19,473 nt of DNA, from the NCBI GenBank assembly GCA_002433055.1, contig DJHJ01000023.1:1-19473 (forward strand). Direction: 5' to 3'. The stretch is from Acidobacteriia bacterium UBA6623 (GTDB lineage: Bacteria > Acidobacteriota > Terriglobia > Bryobacterales > UBA6623). Positions 9,601 through 17,404 of the stretch are shown here, one piece after another (positions within the stretch are counted from its first letter, which is position 1; the number at the start of each line of letters is the position of its first letter). The notes below the pieces were generated by a model that was not told the origin of the DNA, did no database searches, and saw nothing but the letters and a program-made list of their open reading frames with translations. A program made the position numbers and the translations under genes.

Positions 9601-10857
9601 GTGGTCCTTAATGACCTCTTCGAGAATATCCCAAACAACGGTATCTCGCTGTTCGACCAATTCCTTGGCCTGCTTAATCGTCGTACAGTGGCCACGCTGC
9701 TCTAATCGTTGATAGATAAAGGGTTTAAACAGCTCGAGCGCCATCTGTTTCGGAAGGCCGCATTGATGCAGTTTTAACTCTGGGCCAACGACAATCACGG
9801 AACGACCTGAGTAATCGACTCGTTTCCCGAGAAGATTTTGGCGAAAACGACCCTGTTTACCTTTGAGTGTATCCGATAGAGATTTTAACGGCCTATTGTT
9901 GGCACCACGCAGAACATGCCCCCTGCGACCATTGTCAAACAATGCATCCACGGCCTCCTGAAGCATGCGTTTTTCATTCCGAACAATCACCTCGGGGGCC
10001 GTCAGCTCCATTAACTTCCTCAAACGGTTATTGCGATTAATAACGCGACGATAAAGATCATTCAGGTCGGATGTGGCGAAACGGCCTCCGTCCAATGGAA
10101 CGAGCGGCCTTAACTCCGGGGGGATCACGGGAACAACATCTAAAATCATCCACTCCGGCTTATTGCCAGACTTGCGGAAAGCGTCTACCACCTTAAGACG
10201 GCGTGAAAACTTCAGCTTCTTCTGTAGTGATGTCTCTTCCTTCATCTTCACACGAAGATCCGACGCCAACACGGGTAAATCGATCTTCCTGAGTAACTCC
10301 TTGACACCCTCAGCACCCATTAGGGCAACAAACCCGCCAGGGTGTTTGAGATCAAGCTGACGCTTGTTCTCATCTGTCAACACGTCGCCAGCCGACAACC
10401 CCTCAACTTCTCCGGGGTCAACAACTATAAATGCCTCAAAGTAGAGTACACGCTCTAATTCACGCAAAGTAATATCAAGTAACTGACCAATGCGACTGGG
10501 CAGCCCTTTAAAGAACCACACATGGGAACACGGTGAAGACAACTCGATGTGCCCCATCCGTTCTCGCCGCACCCTGCTAAGAGTGACCTCGACACCACAT
10601 TTGTCGCAGATGACACCCCTATGCTTCATGCGCTTATACTTGCCGCACAGACATTCCCAATCTGTGGTCGGACCGAAAATACGGGCGCAGAAAAGGCCTT
10701 CCCTCTCTGGTTTAAATGTGCGGTAATTGATAGTCTCGGGCTTGGTCACTTCACCATGAGACCAGCTACGGACCTTCTCCGGCGCAGCCAAACCGATCCT
10801 GATACTGTCGAATTCAGCCACGACTTGCGTGCGGTCATAAGGATTGGATCGATACAA
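6619..10857 (-). CDS. rpoC: DNA-directed RNA polymerase subunit beta'
   Basis: Beta' is the catalytic clamp subunit of RNA polymerase. I start it at the TTG giving MYRSNPYD, for 1412 residues. GGGGGAGG (10863-10870) lies exactly 5 nt upstream, and the numbering then matches E. coli beta' almost residue for residue. The N-terminal zinc ribbon uses C69, C71, C84 and C87. The active-site NADFDGD places the Mg-binding aspartates at 460, 462 and 464. The second zinc site uses C815, C888, C895 and C898. The trigger-loop region ([20 protein letters not shown]) follows. A frame extension of 10 residues to another TTG at 10887 has no support. The C-terminus ends in an acidic tail. It lies 73 nt after rpoB and is closed by the terminator at 6561-6603. 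Confidence 0.98.
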   Translation of the reverse strand: [1412 protein letters not shown]

Positions 10858-10862
10858 AGTAG

Positions 10863-10870
10863 CCTCCCCC
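10863..10870 (-). promoter_or_regulatory. Ribosome-binding site that fixes the rpoC start
   Basis: GGGGGAGG on the minus strand is 5 nt from the TTG at 10855-10857. This selects the internal TTG over the upstream TTG at 10887, which would place this site inside the coding region. Confidence 0.8.
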
Positions 10871-10930
10871 GTTCCCGGCCAAACCAAAAATGATGCTCAA
10901 CCTCCGGGTTAAGTTGAACAATTTTCTTCC

Positions 10931-13900
10931 CTAATCGGCTGCGAGTGCCATTTGGACGACATCTTGCTGTTGTTTGGTCAGCTCCACATCGAGACAAAGC
11001 GATTGCAACTCGCGAATCAAAACATTGAACGACTCAGGGATTCCCGGCTCGAGAGCAGCTTCTCCCTTAACAATCGATTCATAGATCTTTGCGCGTCCCT
11101 GGACATCATCCGACTTCGCCGTTAGCAATTCCTGCAAGATATGAGCTGCCCCATAAGCCTCCAGAGCCCAAACCTCCATCTCGCCGAAACGCTGGCCGCC
11201 AAACTGCGCCTTTCCACCCAACGGCTGCTGAGTGATCAATGAGTACGGACCAATCGAGCGAGCATGGATTTTATCGTCCACTAGATGTGACAACTTGAGC
11301 ATGTAGATATACCCCACAGTCACTTCCTGATCGAATCCTTCACCCGTCAACCCATCGTAGAGTTTCGTTTTGCCTGAAGACGGAAGCCCTGCTTCCTTCA
11401 GGCGCTCCTTGATCAGTGCTTCCCGTGGCCCTTCGAAAACCGGTGAAGCAAACTGTAATCCAAGTGCGGCCGCCGCCCACCCAAGATGAGTTTCAAGGAT
11501 TTGCCCCACATTCATCCGCGAGGGCACGCCGAGAGGATTCAGCACTATCTCGACAGGCTTACCATCAGGCAAGAAAGGCATATCCTCTTCTGGGAGGACT
11601 CGAGCAATTACACCCTTATTGCCGTGTCGGCCGGCCATCTTATCACCCACCGACAGTTTTCGTTTCATTGCGATGTAGACCTTAACCATTTTGATCACAC
11701 CAGGTGTAAGCTCATCGCCCTTTTTGAGTTTTTCCACACGTTCTTCAGTCAGCTTTTCAAGTACTTGGATTTGACGAACCGTCATCTCCTCTATCTCATC
11801 GATCCTCTCGTGGAGGTCAGAGTGTTTACCTTTTAGCTTCATCCTCTTAAGGTCACGGGCCCTGATGTATGTCAAGTGATCCTTGGTGAGCTCAACTCCT
11901 TTGTCGACTAGCTTCTTATTTGTGCGCTCATCGTGTAAATCAGCCTCTACCCGCTTGCCGCCCAAGAGAACCTCGAGTCGCTTGGCTCGCTCATCGTATA
12001 GAATCCTCTTTTCGTCATCCAGGTTACGCCGCAGGCGCTCAACCGTGGCCTCCTCTATATTCTTAGCCCTTTCATCTTTTGCTACGCCTTTGCGAGAGAA
12101 AACTTTGGCATCAACAATGGTTCCAACAATGCCGGGCGGGCAATACAATGAAGCATCCTTTACATCGCCTGCTTTTTCACCAAAAATTGCTCTCAACAAT
12201 TTCTCTTCTGGTGTTAGTTGCGTTTCACCTTTGGGCGTTACTTTGCCAACCAGAATATCTCCAGGTTTGACCGTGGCACCGATACTGATGATGCCGCTTT
12301 CGTCGAGATTCCGCAGGAAACTTTCTGAAATATTCGGTATATCCCGAGTGATCTCTTCGGGGCCAAGCTTAGTGTCACGCGATTCGACTTCAAATTCTTC
12401 AATATGGATGGACGTATAGTAATCTTCCTTAACCAATTTCTCGCTAACCAAGATGGCATCCTCAAAGTTGTACCCCCGCCATGACATAAACGCGACCAAC
12501 ACATTGCGCCCTAAGGCCAACTCACCATACGAAGTACAGGGACCGTCAGCAAGAACTTGCCCCTTGCTCACGCGATCTCCCTTCTTTACAGAAGCCTTTT
12601 GGTTGACACAAGTATTCTGGTTTGAACGTTTAAACTTGACCAACTGATAGATGTCAGATCCAACTTCGCGCGACATTTGACCTTCATGTCCCGCTCCCTC
12701 AACACGAACAATAATGCGTTCAGAATCTACAGAATCAACGATTCCGTTACGCCGACAAAGCACTACAGCGCCAGAATCGTGCGCCGCAACCCTTTCCATT
12801 CCAGTTCCAACGAGCGGGGCCTCGGCACGCAATAGTGGTACGGCCTGACGTTGCATATTCGAACCCATCAGGGCTCTATTGGCGTCATCGTTTTCTAAGA
12901 ATGGAATCAAGCTGGCCGCAACCGATACTAGCTGTTTGGGACTAACATCAAGGAACTCAATCTCTGCACGACGCTTGAGTTGAAAATCGCCAGCAACACG
13001 ACAATTGGCTAACTCGGGGACAATACGGCCTTTATCGTCAACTTCGATATTAGCCTGAGCAATGGTGTATTTATCCTCTTCCCATGCCGACAGGTAATGA
13101 CAATACGGCTCGAACCCTGCTAGGCGCTTCTTTCCGCCCAAGGCGGTGTTAACTTTATCGATTGCGTCGCGAACGAGTACGTCACCCACTGTAAGCTTTG
13201 AATCGCCACTGCTGGTCACACGCACTTCGTCAATAACGACACCATTTTCAACTCGACGATACGGACTCTCTATAAATCCATACTCATTAATCCTTGCAAA
13301 ACAGGACAATGAACTAATCAACCCAATGTTCGGGCCTTCCGGGGTCTCTATCGGGCAGATACGACCATAGTGAGTCGGATGTACATCACGCACCTCAAAC
13401 CCTGCCCGTTCTCGCGATAGACCACCCGGACCTAATGCCGACAAACGCCGCTTATGAGTAATCTCAGACAACGGATTAGTTTGATCCATAAACTGCGATA
13501 GCTGGCTCGATCCGAAAAACTCACGGATCGCAGCCATCACAGGTTTAGCATTCACCAGATCATGCGGCATCGCTGTCGATATTTCCTGATAGACTGACAT
13601 CTTCTCCTTGATCGCACGCTCCATTCGCACCAAGCCTATACGGAATTGATTCTCCAGCAGTTCACCAACTGCTCGGACACGACGGTTGCCTAGATGATCA
13701 ATATCGTCAACCTCACCTATATTGCGGCGAAGCTTAAGAAGATAACGAATAGTGTCATAAAAATCTCGTGCGTCAAGTGTTCTTCTGTCTAGAGGAGCAG
13801 CATCAATCGAATCGTAAATCTTAATATTGAATTTCATCCGACCAACACGAGAAAAATCATACTTGCGTGGATCAAAAAACATGCCCTGAAACAGCTGTGT

Positions 13901-15238
13901 AGCAGTTTCCAAAGTCGGCGGATCACCAGGGCGAAGCTTACGGTAGATATCTATCAGAGCATCCTGCTGTGACTTGACAGTGTCCTTCTTAATAGTCTCG
14001 GAAATTACAACTCCAGTTTCATCGCTCCCAGGGAAGAAGACATCAAAACTTTCAACGGCCGAACCACAAAGAGCGTCCAACTTTTCCGCCGTTGCTGGCT
14101 CGTTTGCTTCTGCTAGAACTTCACCCGTTTCGGGGTCGGTCACATCCGCAACAAAAAAGGCACCCTCCAGATCAGCCGCATTAGCGGACAACCGCTCAAT
14201 TTTCGCCTTCTGGATTTCTTTGAGCAGATGAGGCGTCACCTTGCGGCCCTTAGGAGCAATCACATCTCCCTTCTTGGTCGCTAATGCCTGACTCAGTCGA
14301 GACCCTATTAGACCGTCCGAAACCATCCGGAACAGCGCACCATTACCTACCTTGATCTGATCAACGTGATAGAAACATCGCAGAATCTCTTCGTCGGTCT
14401 TTAAGCCTAAGGCCCTAAGGAAGACAGTGCCTAAGAATTTCCTCTTACGATCAATCCGCACATAGAGCAGGTCTTTGGCATCATATTCGATTTCTACCCA
14501 GCTCCCTCTATACGGGATGAGTTTTCCCAGGAAATAGGTTCTCCGGTTTGCAGATTCAAAAAAAACTCCAGGAGAACGATGCAACTGCGAAACAATCACT
14601 CTCTCCGTTCCACTGATGACAAATGTGCCACGTTCAGTCATCAGCGGGACTTCACCAAAAAACACCTCCTGTTCTTTGATATCCCTGATTTCCTTTTCGC
14701 CACTCTCAGCATCCTTCTCAAAAATCGTCAGCCGAAGAGTCACCTTCAGGGATGCAGAATACGTCATGCCCCGCTCTTGACATTCATCGACATCGTACTT
14801 AAGCTTCAACCTCACCGGGTCACCACACTTGGGGCAAAAAGTGACCGAGTTTTCGGTATATTTACCGCATTGGTGACAAGCTAACTCACTCGGCCCGTAG
14901 GGGTCGGTCTGCGTAGTCGAACCGCAATGGTGACAATCTGAGCGCAAGTGATGCAGGCCTCGTAAATGCCCACATTTGCACTCCCAGTCACCAATCGAAT
15001 ACTCAACGAAATCCAGTTGACTCAAGCCCCGGAAGTCGGTAATCGGAAAAACTGAATTAAATACAGCTTGCAGACCTGCATCATCACGCTCACTCGGCAG
15101 CAGATCCATCTGCAGGAAACGCTCATAGGAAGCTTTCTGTACTGCAATCAGGTTTGGTATAGGAACCGTCGTACGAATACGCGAGAAATCGTAACGTTCA
15201 GATAAGTGCTGAGGATCAGTAACAGTCGTGGTAGCCAT
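10931..15238 (-). CDS. rpoB: DNA-directed RNA polymerase subunit beta, with zinc-ribbon insertion
   Basis: Beta forms the second half of the RNA-polymerase active-site cleft. The product has 1435 residues, starting at ATG with GGGAG upstream. Recognisable parts are the N-terminal protrusion (LDFVEYSIG, then KYDVDECQERGMTY), the rifampicin region FFGSSQLSQFMDQTNPLSEI, the PSRMNVGQILETHLG segment and the C-terminal clamp region (LGGKAQFGGQRFGEMEVWALEAYG). D585, H595 and S600 correspond to E. coli 516, 526 and 531 and are the ordinary residues, so no classical rifampicin-resistance change is seen. The oddity is about 60 extra residues (84-146) carrying eight cysteines, between motifs that are nearly adjacent in E. 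coli. They account for most of the +69 shift in the rifampicin-region numbering. The gene follows a 430-base spacer and precedes rpoC. Confidence 0.98.
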   Translation of the reverse strand: MATTTVTDPQHLSERYDFSRIRTTVPIPNLIAVQKASYERFLQMDLLPSERDDAGLQAVFNSVFPITDFRGLSQLDFVEYSIGDWECKCGHLRGLHHLRSDCHHCGSTTQTDPYGPSELACHQCGKYTENSVTFCPKCGDPVRLKLKYDVDECQERGMTYSASLKVTLRLTIFEKDAESGEKEIRDIKEQEVFFGEVPLMTERGTFVISGTERVIVSQLHRSPGVFFESANRRTYFLGKLIPYRGSWVEIEYDAKDLLYVRIDRKRKFLGTVFLRALGLKTDEEILRCFYHVDQIKVGNGALFRMVSDGLIGSRLSQALATKKGDVIAPKGRKVTPHLLKEIQKAKIERLSANAADLEGAFFVADVTDPETGEVLAEANEPATAEKLDALCGSAVESFDVFFPGSDETGVVISETIKKDTVKSQQDALIDIYRKLRPGDPPTLETATQLFQGMFFDPRKYDFSRVGRMKFNIKIYDSIDAAPLDRRTLDARDFYDTIRYLLKLRRNIGEVDDIDHLGNRRVRAVGELLENQFRIGLVRMERAIKEKMSVYQEISTAMPHDLVNAKPVMAAIREFFGSSQLSQFMDQTNPLSEITHKRRLSALGPGGLSRERAGFEVRDVHPTHYGRICPIETPEGPNIGLISSLSCFARINEYGFIESPYRRVENGVVIDEVRVTSSGDSKLTVGDVLVRDAIDKVNTALGGKKRLAGFEPYCHYLSAWEEDKYTIAQANIEVDDKGRIVPELANCRVAGDFQLKRRAEIEFLDVSPKQLVSVAASLIPFLENDDANRALMGSNMQRQAVPLLRAEAPLVGTGMERVAAHDSGAVVLCRRNGIVDSVDSERIIVRVEGAGHEGQMSREVGSDIYQLVKFKRSNQNTCVNQKASVKKGDRVSKGQVLADGPCTSYGELALGRNVLVAFMSWRGYNFEDAILVSEKLVKEDYYTSIHIEEFEVESRDTKLGPEEITRDIPNISESFLRNLDESGIISIGATVKPGDILVGKVTPKGETQLTPEEKLLRAIFGEKAGDVKDASLYCPPGIVGTIVDAKVFSRKGVAKDERAKNIEEATVERLRRNLDDEKRILYDERAKRLEVLLGGKRVEADLHDERTNKKLVDKGVELTKDHLTYIRARDLKRMKLKGKHSDLHERIDEIEEMTVRQIQVLEKLTEERVEKLKKGDELTPGVIKMVKVYIAMKRKLSVGDKMAGRHGNKGVIARVLPEEDMPFLPDGKPVEIVLNPLGVPSRMNVGQILETHLGWAAAALGLQFASPVFEGPREALIKERLKEAGLPSSGKTKLYDGLTGEGFDQEVTVGYIYMLKLSHLVDDKIHARSIGPYSLITQQPLGGKAQFGGQRFGEMEVWALEAYGAAHILQELLTAKSDDVQGRAKIYESIVKGEAALEPGIPESFNVLIRELQSLCLDVELTKQQQDVVQMALAAD
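14801..14989 (-). other. RpoB region coding an eight-cysteine, double zinc-ribbon insertion
   Basis: Residues 84-146 of RpoB contain C87xC89, C102xxC105, C121xxC124 and C135xxC138. The first four have the pattern CxC-x12-CxxC, preceded by DWE and followed by G. That is the same pattern as the zinc ribbon of this organism's RpoC (DWECLCG, then CDKCG). The second four (CHQCG, CPKCG) form a CxxCG-x9-CxxCG ribbon. E. coli beta goes straight from the flanking LG to the conserved DVQEC segment. The frame is uninterrupted and the flanks match beta, so this is a genuine insertion, not a frameshift. That it binds zinc is inference. Confidence 0.85.
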
Positions 15239-15585
15239 AGGGTCAAACTCCCGAGAGGTCCAGCTTCACCAACCACATTGCCGGTTACGCAAATGCTGGA
15301 GACACTGAGCAACTAAAGACGCACATCAAGGTCAGAAACCAGTGCTCAAAATGTTTTTCACGAAGAACTCACTACACATTGGGCGGACACACTCAAGCGC
15401 GATATCAATCAATCCATACCAGAGCAGGGTTTGAGGTTGCCTATCTACCTCAAAAAGACCAGGTGTACACAGTCAGCCTAGGACACCCGAAAAATCGCTA
15501 CACCGCCCGGAAGCGAACTTTCGGCCAAACCTACGGCACAATGAAATGTAAAGATACAAACCCAGACGAATCCACGCGCTCCGAC
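15239..15585 (-). promoter_or_regulatory. Long 5' leader of rpoB
   Basis: If transcription starts just after the promoter at 15593-15622, rpoB has an untranslated leader of about 345 nt. It contains a clear hairpin at 15430-15454 with perfect 8-bp arms and a 9-nt loop. I see no tRNA and no credible gene: a 63-codon minus frame (15473-15664) runs across the promoter and has no family resemblance. No known riboswitch or ribosomal-protein leader was recognised by eye. The rest of the 15239-15668 spacer holds the promoter and, next to rplL, a bulged hairpin (CCTTGGC with GCCAAAGG) lacking a T-run. Confidence 0.5.
15430..15454 (-). repeat. Hairpin in the rpoB leader
   Basis: Arms TTTGAGGT and ACCTCAAA are exact complements around a 9-nt loop. 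On the minus-strand RNA no uridine tract follows, so it is not an intrinsic terminator. It is the clearest secondary structure in the leader. Confidence 0.6.
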
Positions 15586-15592
15586 GTGTAGT

Positions 15593-15622
15593 ATTGTAGC
15601 AATACAATGGGTCAGCGTGCAA
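15593..15622 (-). promoter_or_regulatory. Sigma70-type promoter for rpoB
   Basis: On the minus strand TTGCAC (15617-15622) and TACAAT (15593-15598) are separated by 18 nt. Both are good matches to -35 and -10 hexamers. Two overlapping perfect dyads cover the -10 region: ATTGTA/TACAAT with a 4-nt spacer (15593-15608) and GTATTG/CAATAC with a 3-nt spacer (15591-15605). The start point would be near 15585. This lets rpoBC be transcribed separately from the ribosomal-protein genes upstream. Confidence 0.65.
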
Positions 15623-15668
15623 ACCAGGATACACTCCCCCTTTGGCACTGACCGCCCACGCCAAGGCC

Positions 15669-16046
15669 CTACTTCAGTTCAACTGAGGCACCAGCCTCCG
15701 TTAGCTTTGCCTGCAAGGACTCAGCTTCGTCCTTCGTAACACCTTCTTTGACAGGTTTTGGGGCACTATCAACCAACTCTTTGGCTTCTTTGAGACCCAA
15801 ACTAGTCACTTCCCGAACAGCCTTAATAACAGCAATTTTGTTGCCGGTAACAGCAGTAAGAACTACCGAAAACTCGGTTTGCTCCGCCGCCGCCACTTCG
15901 GCTGTTGCTCCACCACCAGACGGCACCGCCACAGCTGCCGCTGCTGCTGATACGCCCAGCTTATCTTCTAGAGTCTTTACCAGATCCGCAGCCTCCATTA
16001 GGGTCAAGCCTTGGATCTCTTCGGCAATCGCATTCACATCCGCCAT
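15669..16046 (-). CDS. rplL: 50S ribosomal protein L7/L12
   Basis: L7/L12 forms the flexible stalk dimers that recruit and stimulate translational GTPases. The 125-residue product has an N-terminal dimerisation helix region (about 1-33), an alanine/glycine-rich hinge (about 38-55) and the globular C-terminal domain, with FSVVLTAVTGNKIAVIKAVRE and GLKEAKELVDSAPKPVKEGV. The ATG has AGGAG 8 nt upstream, a strong ribosome-binding site that fits the high copy number of this protein. It lies 73 nt after rplJ. In that spacer the minus-strand RNA can form a TGGGG/CCCCA hairpin (16094-16108). Confidence 0.98.
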   Translation of the reverse strand: MADVNAIAEEIQGLTLMEAADLVKTLEDKLGVSAAAAAVAVPSGGGATAEVAAAEQTEFSVVLTAVTGNKIAVIKAVREVTSLGLKEAKELVDSAPKPVKEGVTKDEAESLQAKLTEAGASVELK

Positions 16047-16119
16047 CGTTTTGCTCCTGATAATAGAATTCGTCTCTTTAGTTTTGACAATCGTGGGGCC
16101 TTACCCCAACTACCGCTTG

Positions 16120-16647
16120 CTAAGCGGAGAATTTACTCCCTTGCACGCCCTGGTCGAGAGCAATCGTTAAATCTCGCCCGGGGGCCTTCATGACACTCAA
16201 CAACTTCTGCGCTGGTGCGTTGATTAAGTAAAGTAATTTTGCATAAATTGCTTCCCTGCCGGGCAACGACGCTAATTGATTCAATGCCTCTACGTCTAGC
16301 GTACGTCCTTCTACCACGCCGGCACGAAACTGAAAAGCTGGGTTTTCCTTGGCGTAGGCGACAAGCGCTTTCATTAATGCCAATGGATCTTCTTCGGCGT
16401 ACGCCAAAGAGGTCATCCCTTTCAATCCTTCCAGTACTCCTTCAAAATCGGTGCCCTTGGCTGCGCGCATTGCCAACCTGTTCTGAACCACTCGATAGGC
16501 ACCACCACTAGCTCTCACCTGCCTACGTAGATCCTGATCTTGCCCTACCGTCAAACCCTCAAAATTACAAAGGACGACAGTGGAATACTGCGCGAGATTC
16601 TCTCGAATACGATCAAAATCACCACTTTTCTTTGTCTTCGGCTTCAT
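16120..16647 (-). CDS. rplJ: 50S ribosomal protein L10
   Basis: L10 anchors the L7/L12 dimers to 23S rRNA at the base of the stalk. The 175-residue product shows the L10 core: STVVLCNFEGLTVGQDQDLRRQVR, then YRVVQNRLAMRAA, and the C-terminal helical part (REAIYAKLLYLINAPAQKLLSVM) that binds L12. Length is standard. The ATG is preceded by GAGG. Only 28 nt separate it from rplA, so there is no room for the long L10-binding leader found before rplJ in E. coli and Bacillus. Confidence 0.97.
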   Translation of the reverse strand: MKPKTKKSGDFDRIRENLAQYSTVVLCNFEGLTVGQDQDLRRQVRASGGAYRVVQNRLAMRAAKGTDFEGVLEGLKGMTSLAYAEEDPLALMKALVAYAKENPAFQFRAGVVEGRTLDVEALNQLASLPGREAIYAKLLYLINAPAQKLLSVMKAPGRDLTIALDQGVQGSKFSA

Positions 16648-16675
16648 TGCTAATAACCTCGTGCCAAAAGTTCAA

Positions 16676-17374
16676 TTAACTCGCAAGCTCCGACACACTC
16701 AAATCAAGCGATGGGCTCATCGAAGAGCAGATACTAACTCTCTTCACGTAGCGACCCTTCGCTGCTGTCGGTTTAGCCTTAAATACCGCCTGAATCAAGG
16801 TATCAGCATTCTCGACCAATTTCTCCTGACTAAAACTCAACTTCCCAACCGGTGCATGCACAACACCGCCCTTATCAACTCGAAACTCCACCTTGCCGGC
16901 TTTGATTTCTTCAACTGCCTGTGCAACATTAGGCGTGACCGTTCCGGTCTTTGGATTTGGCATCAGCCCTCGCGGCCCGAGAACCTTTCCCAGTCGGCCA
17001 ACAAATTTCATCATGTCCGGTGTCGCTACCACAGCATCAAAATCCAACCAGCCCCCCGACTGAATTTTCTTCACTAGATCCTCTCCACCAACAAACTCTG
17101 CTCCTGCCTGTTCAGCTTCCGCCGCTTTATCGCCAGTGGCTATCACAACCACACGTTTTGACTTTCCTAGACCGTTCGGCAGCACCACAGTACCCCGTAC
17201 CATCTGATCAGCATGCTTCGGATCAACGCCGAGATTCATATGAACCTCTACAGTTTCATCAAAAGCGGCAATTTTGTTTTCCTTAAGAAAAGGGACCGCC
17301 TCAGAAAGTGGATAGAGCCTCTTTTCAATCTTTCCCAGAACCGCTTGGTATTTTTTACCCTTACTATTCGCCAT
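16676..17374 (-). CDS. rplA: 50S ribosomal protein L1
   Basis: L1 forms the mobile L1 stalk that escorts deacylated tRNA from the E site, and in many bacteria it represses its own mRNA. The 232-residue product has the signature LGPRGLMPNPKTGTVTP (residues 132-148) and the N-terminal VEVHMNLGVDPKHADQMVRG segment. Length is standard. The ATG start has only a weak GGGTG-type ribosome-binding site. It is separated from rplK by 130 nt, which include the hairpin at 17405-17425. Confidence 0.97.
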   Translation of the reverse strand: MANSKGKKYQAVLGKIEKRLYPLSEAVPFLKENKIAAFDETVEVHMNLGVDPKHADQMVRGTVVLPNGLGKSKRVVVIATGDKAAEAEQAGAEFVGGEDLVKKIQSGGWLDFDAVVATPDMMKFVGRLGKVLGPRGLMPNPKTGTVTPNVAQAVEEIKAGKVEFRVDKGGVVHAPVGKLSFSQEKLVENADTLIQAVFKAKPTAAKGRYVKRVSICSSMSPSLDLSVSELAS

Positions 17375-17404
17375 AATTCACCCATTTGGTGCCGACGGTC
17401 CGCT

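Noticed and set aside
11883..12419. 178-codon plus-strand frame
   Set aside because: It lies wholly inside rpoB on the other strand, is rich in Ser and Arg as expected of an antisense shadow, and shows no family motif.
13434..13499. Rifampicin-resistance substitutions in RpoB
   Set aside because: D585, H595 and S600 (E. coli 516, 526, 531) are all the ordinary residues; S12 K43 and K88 are likewise ordinary.
15473..15664. 63-codon minus-strand frame in the rplL-rpoB spacer
   Set aside because: It runs through the rpoB promoter, has no ribosome-binding site and resembles no family; treated as spacer.
15748..16170. 140-codon plus-strand frame across rplL
   Set aside because: Antisense to rplL and the end of rplJ, with no ribosome-binding site or known motif.
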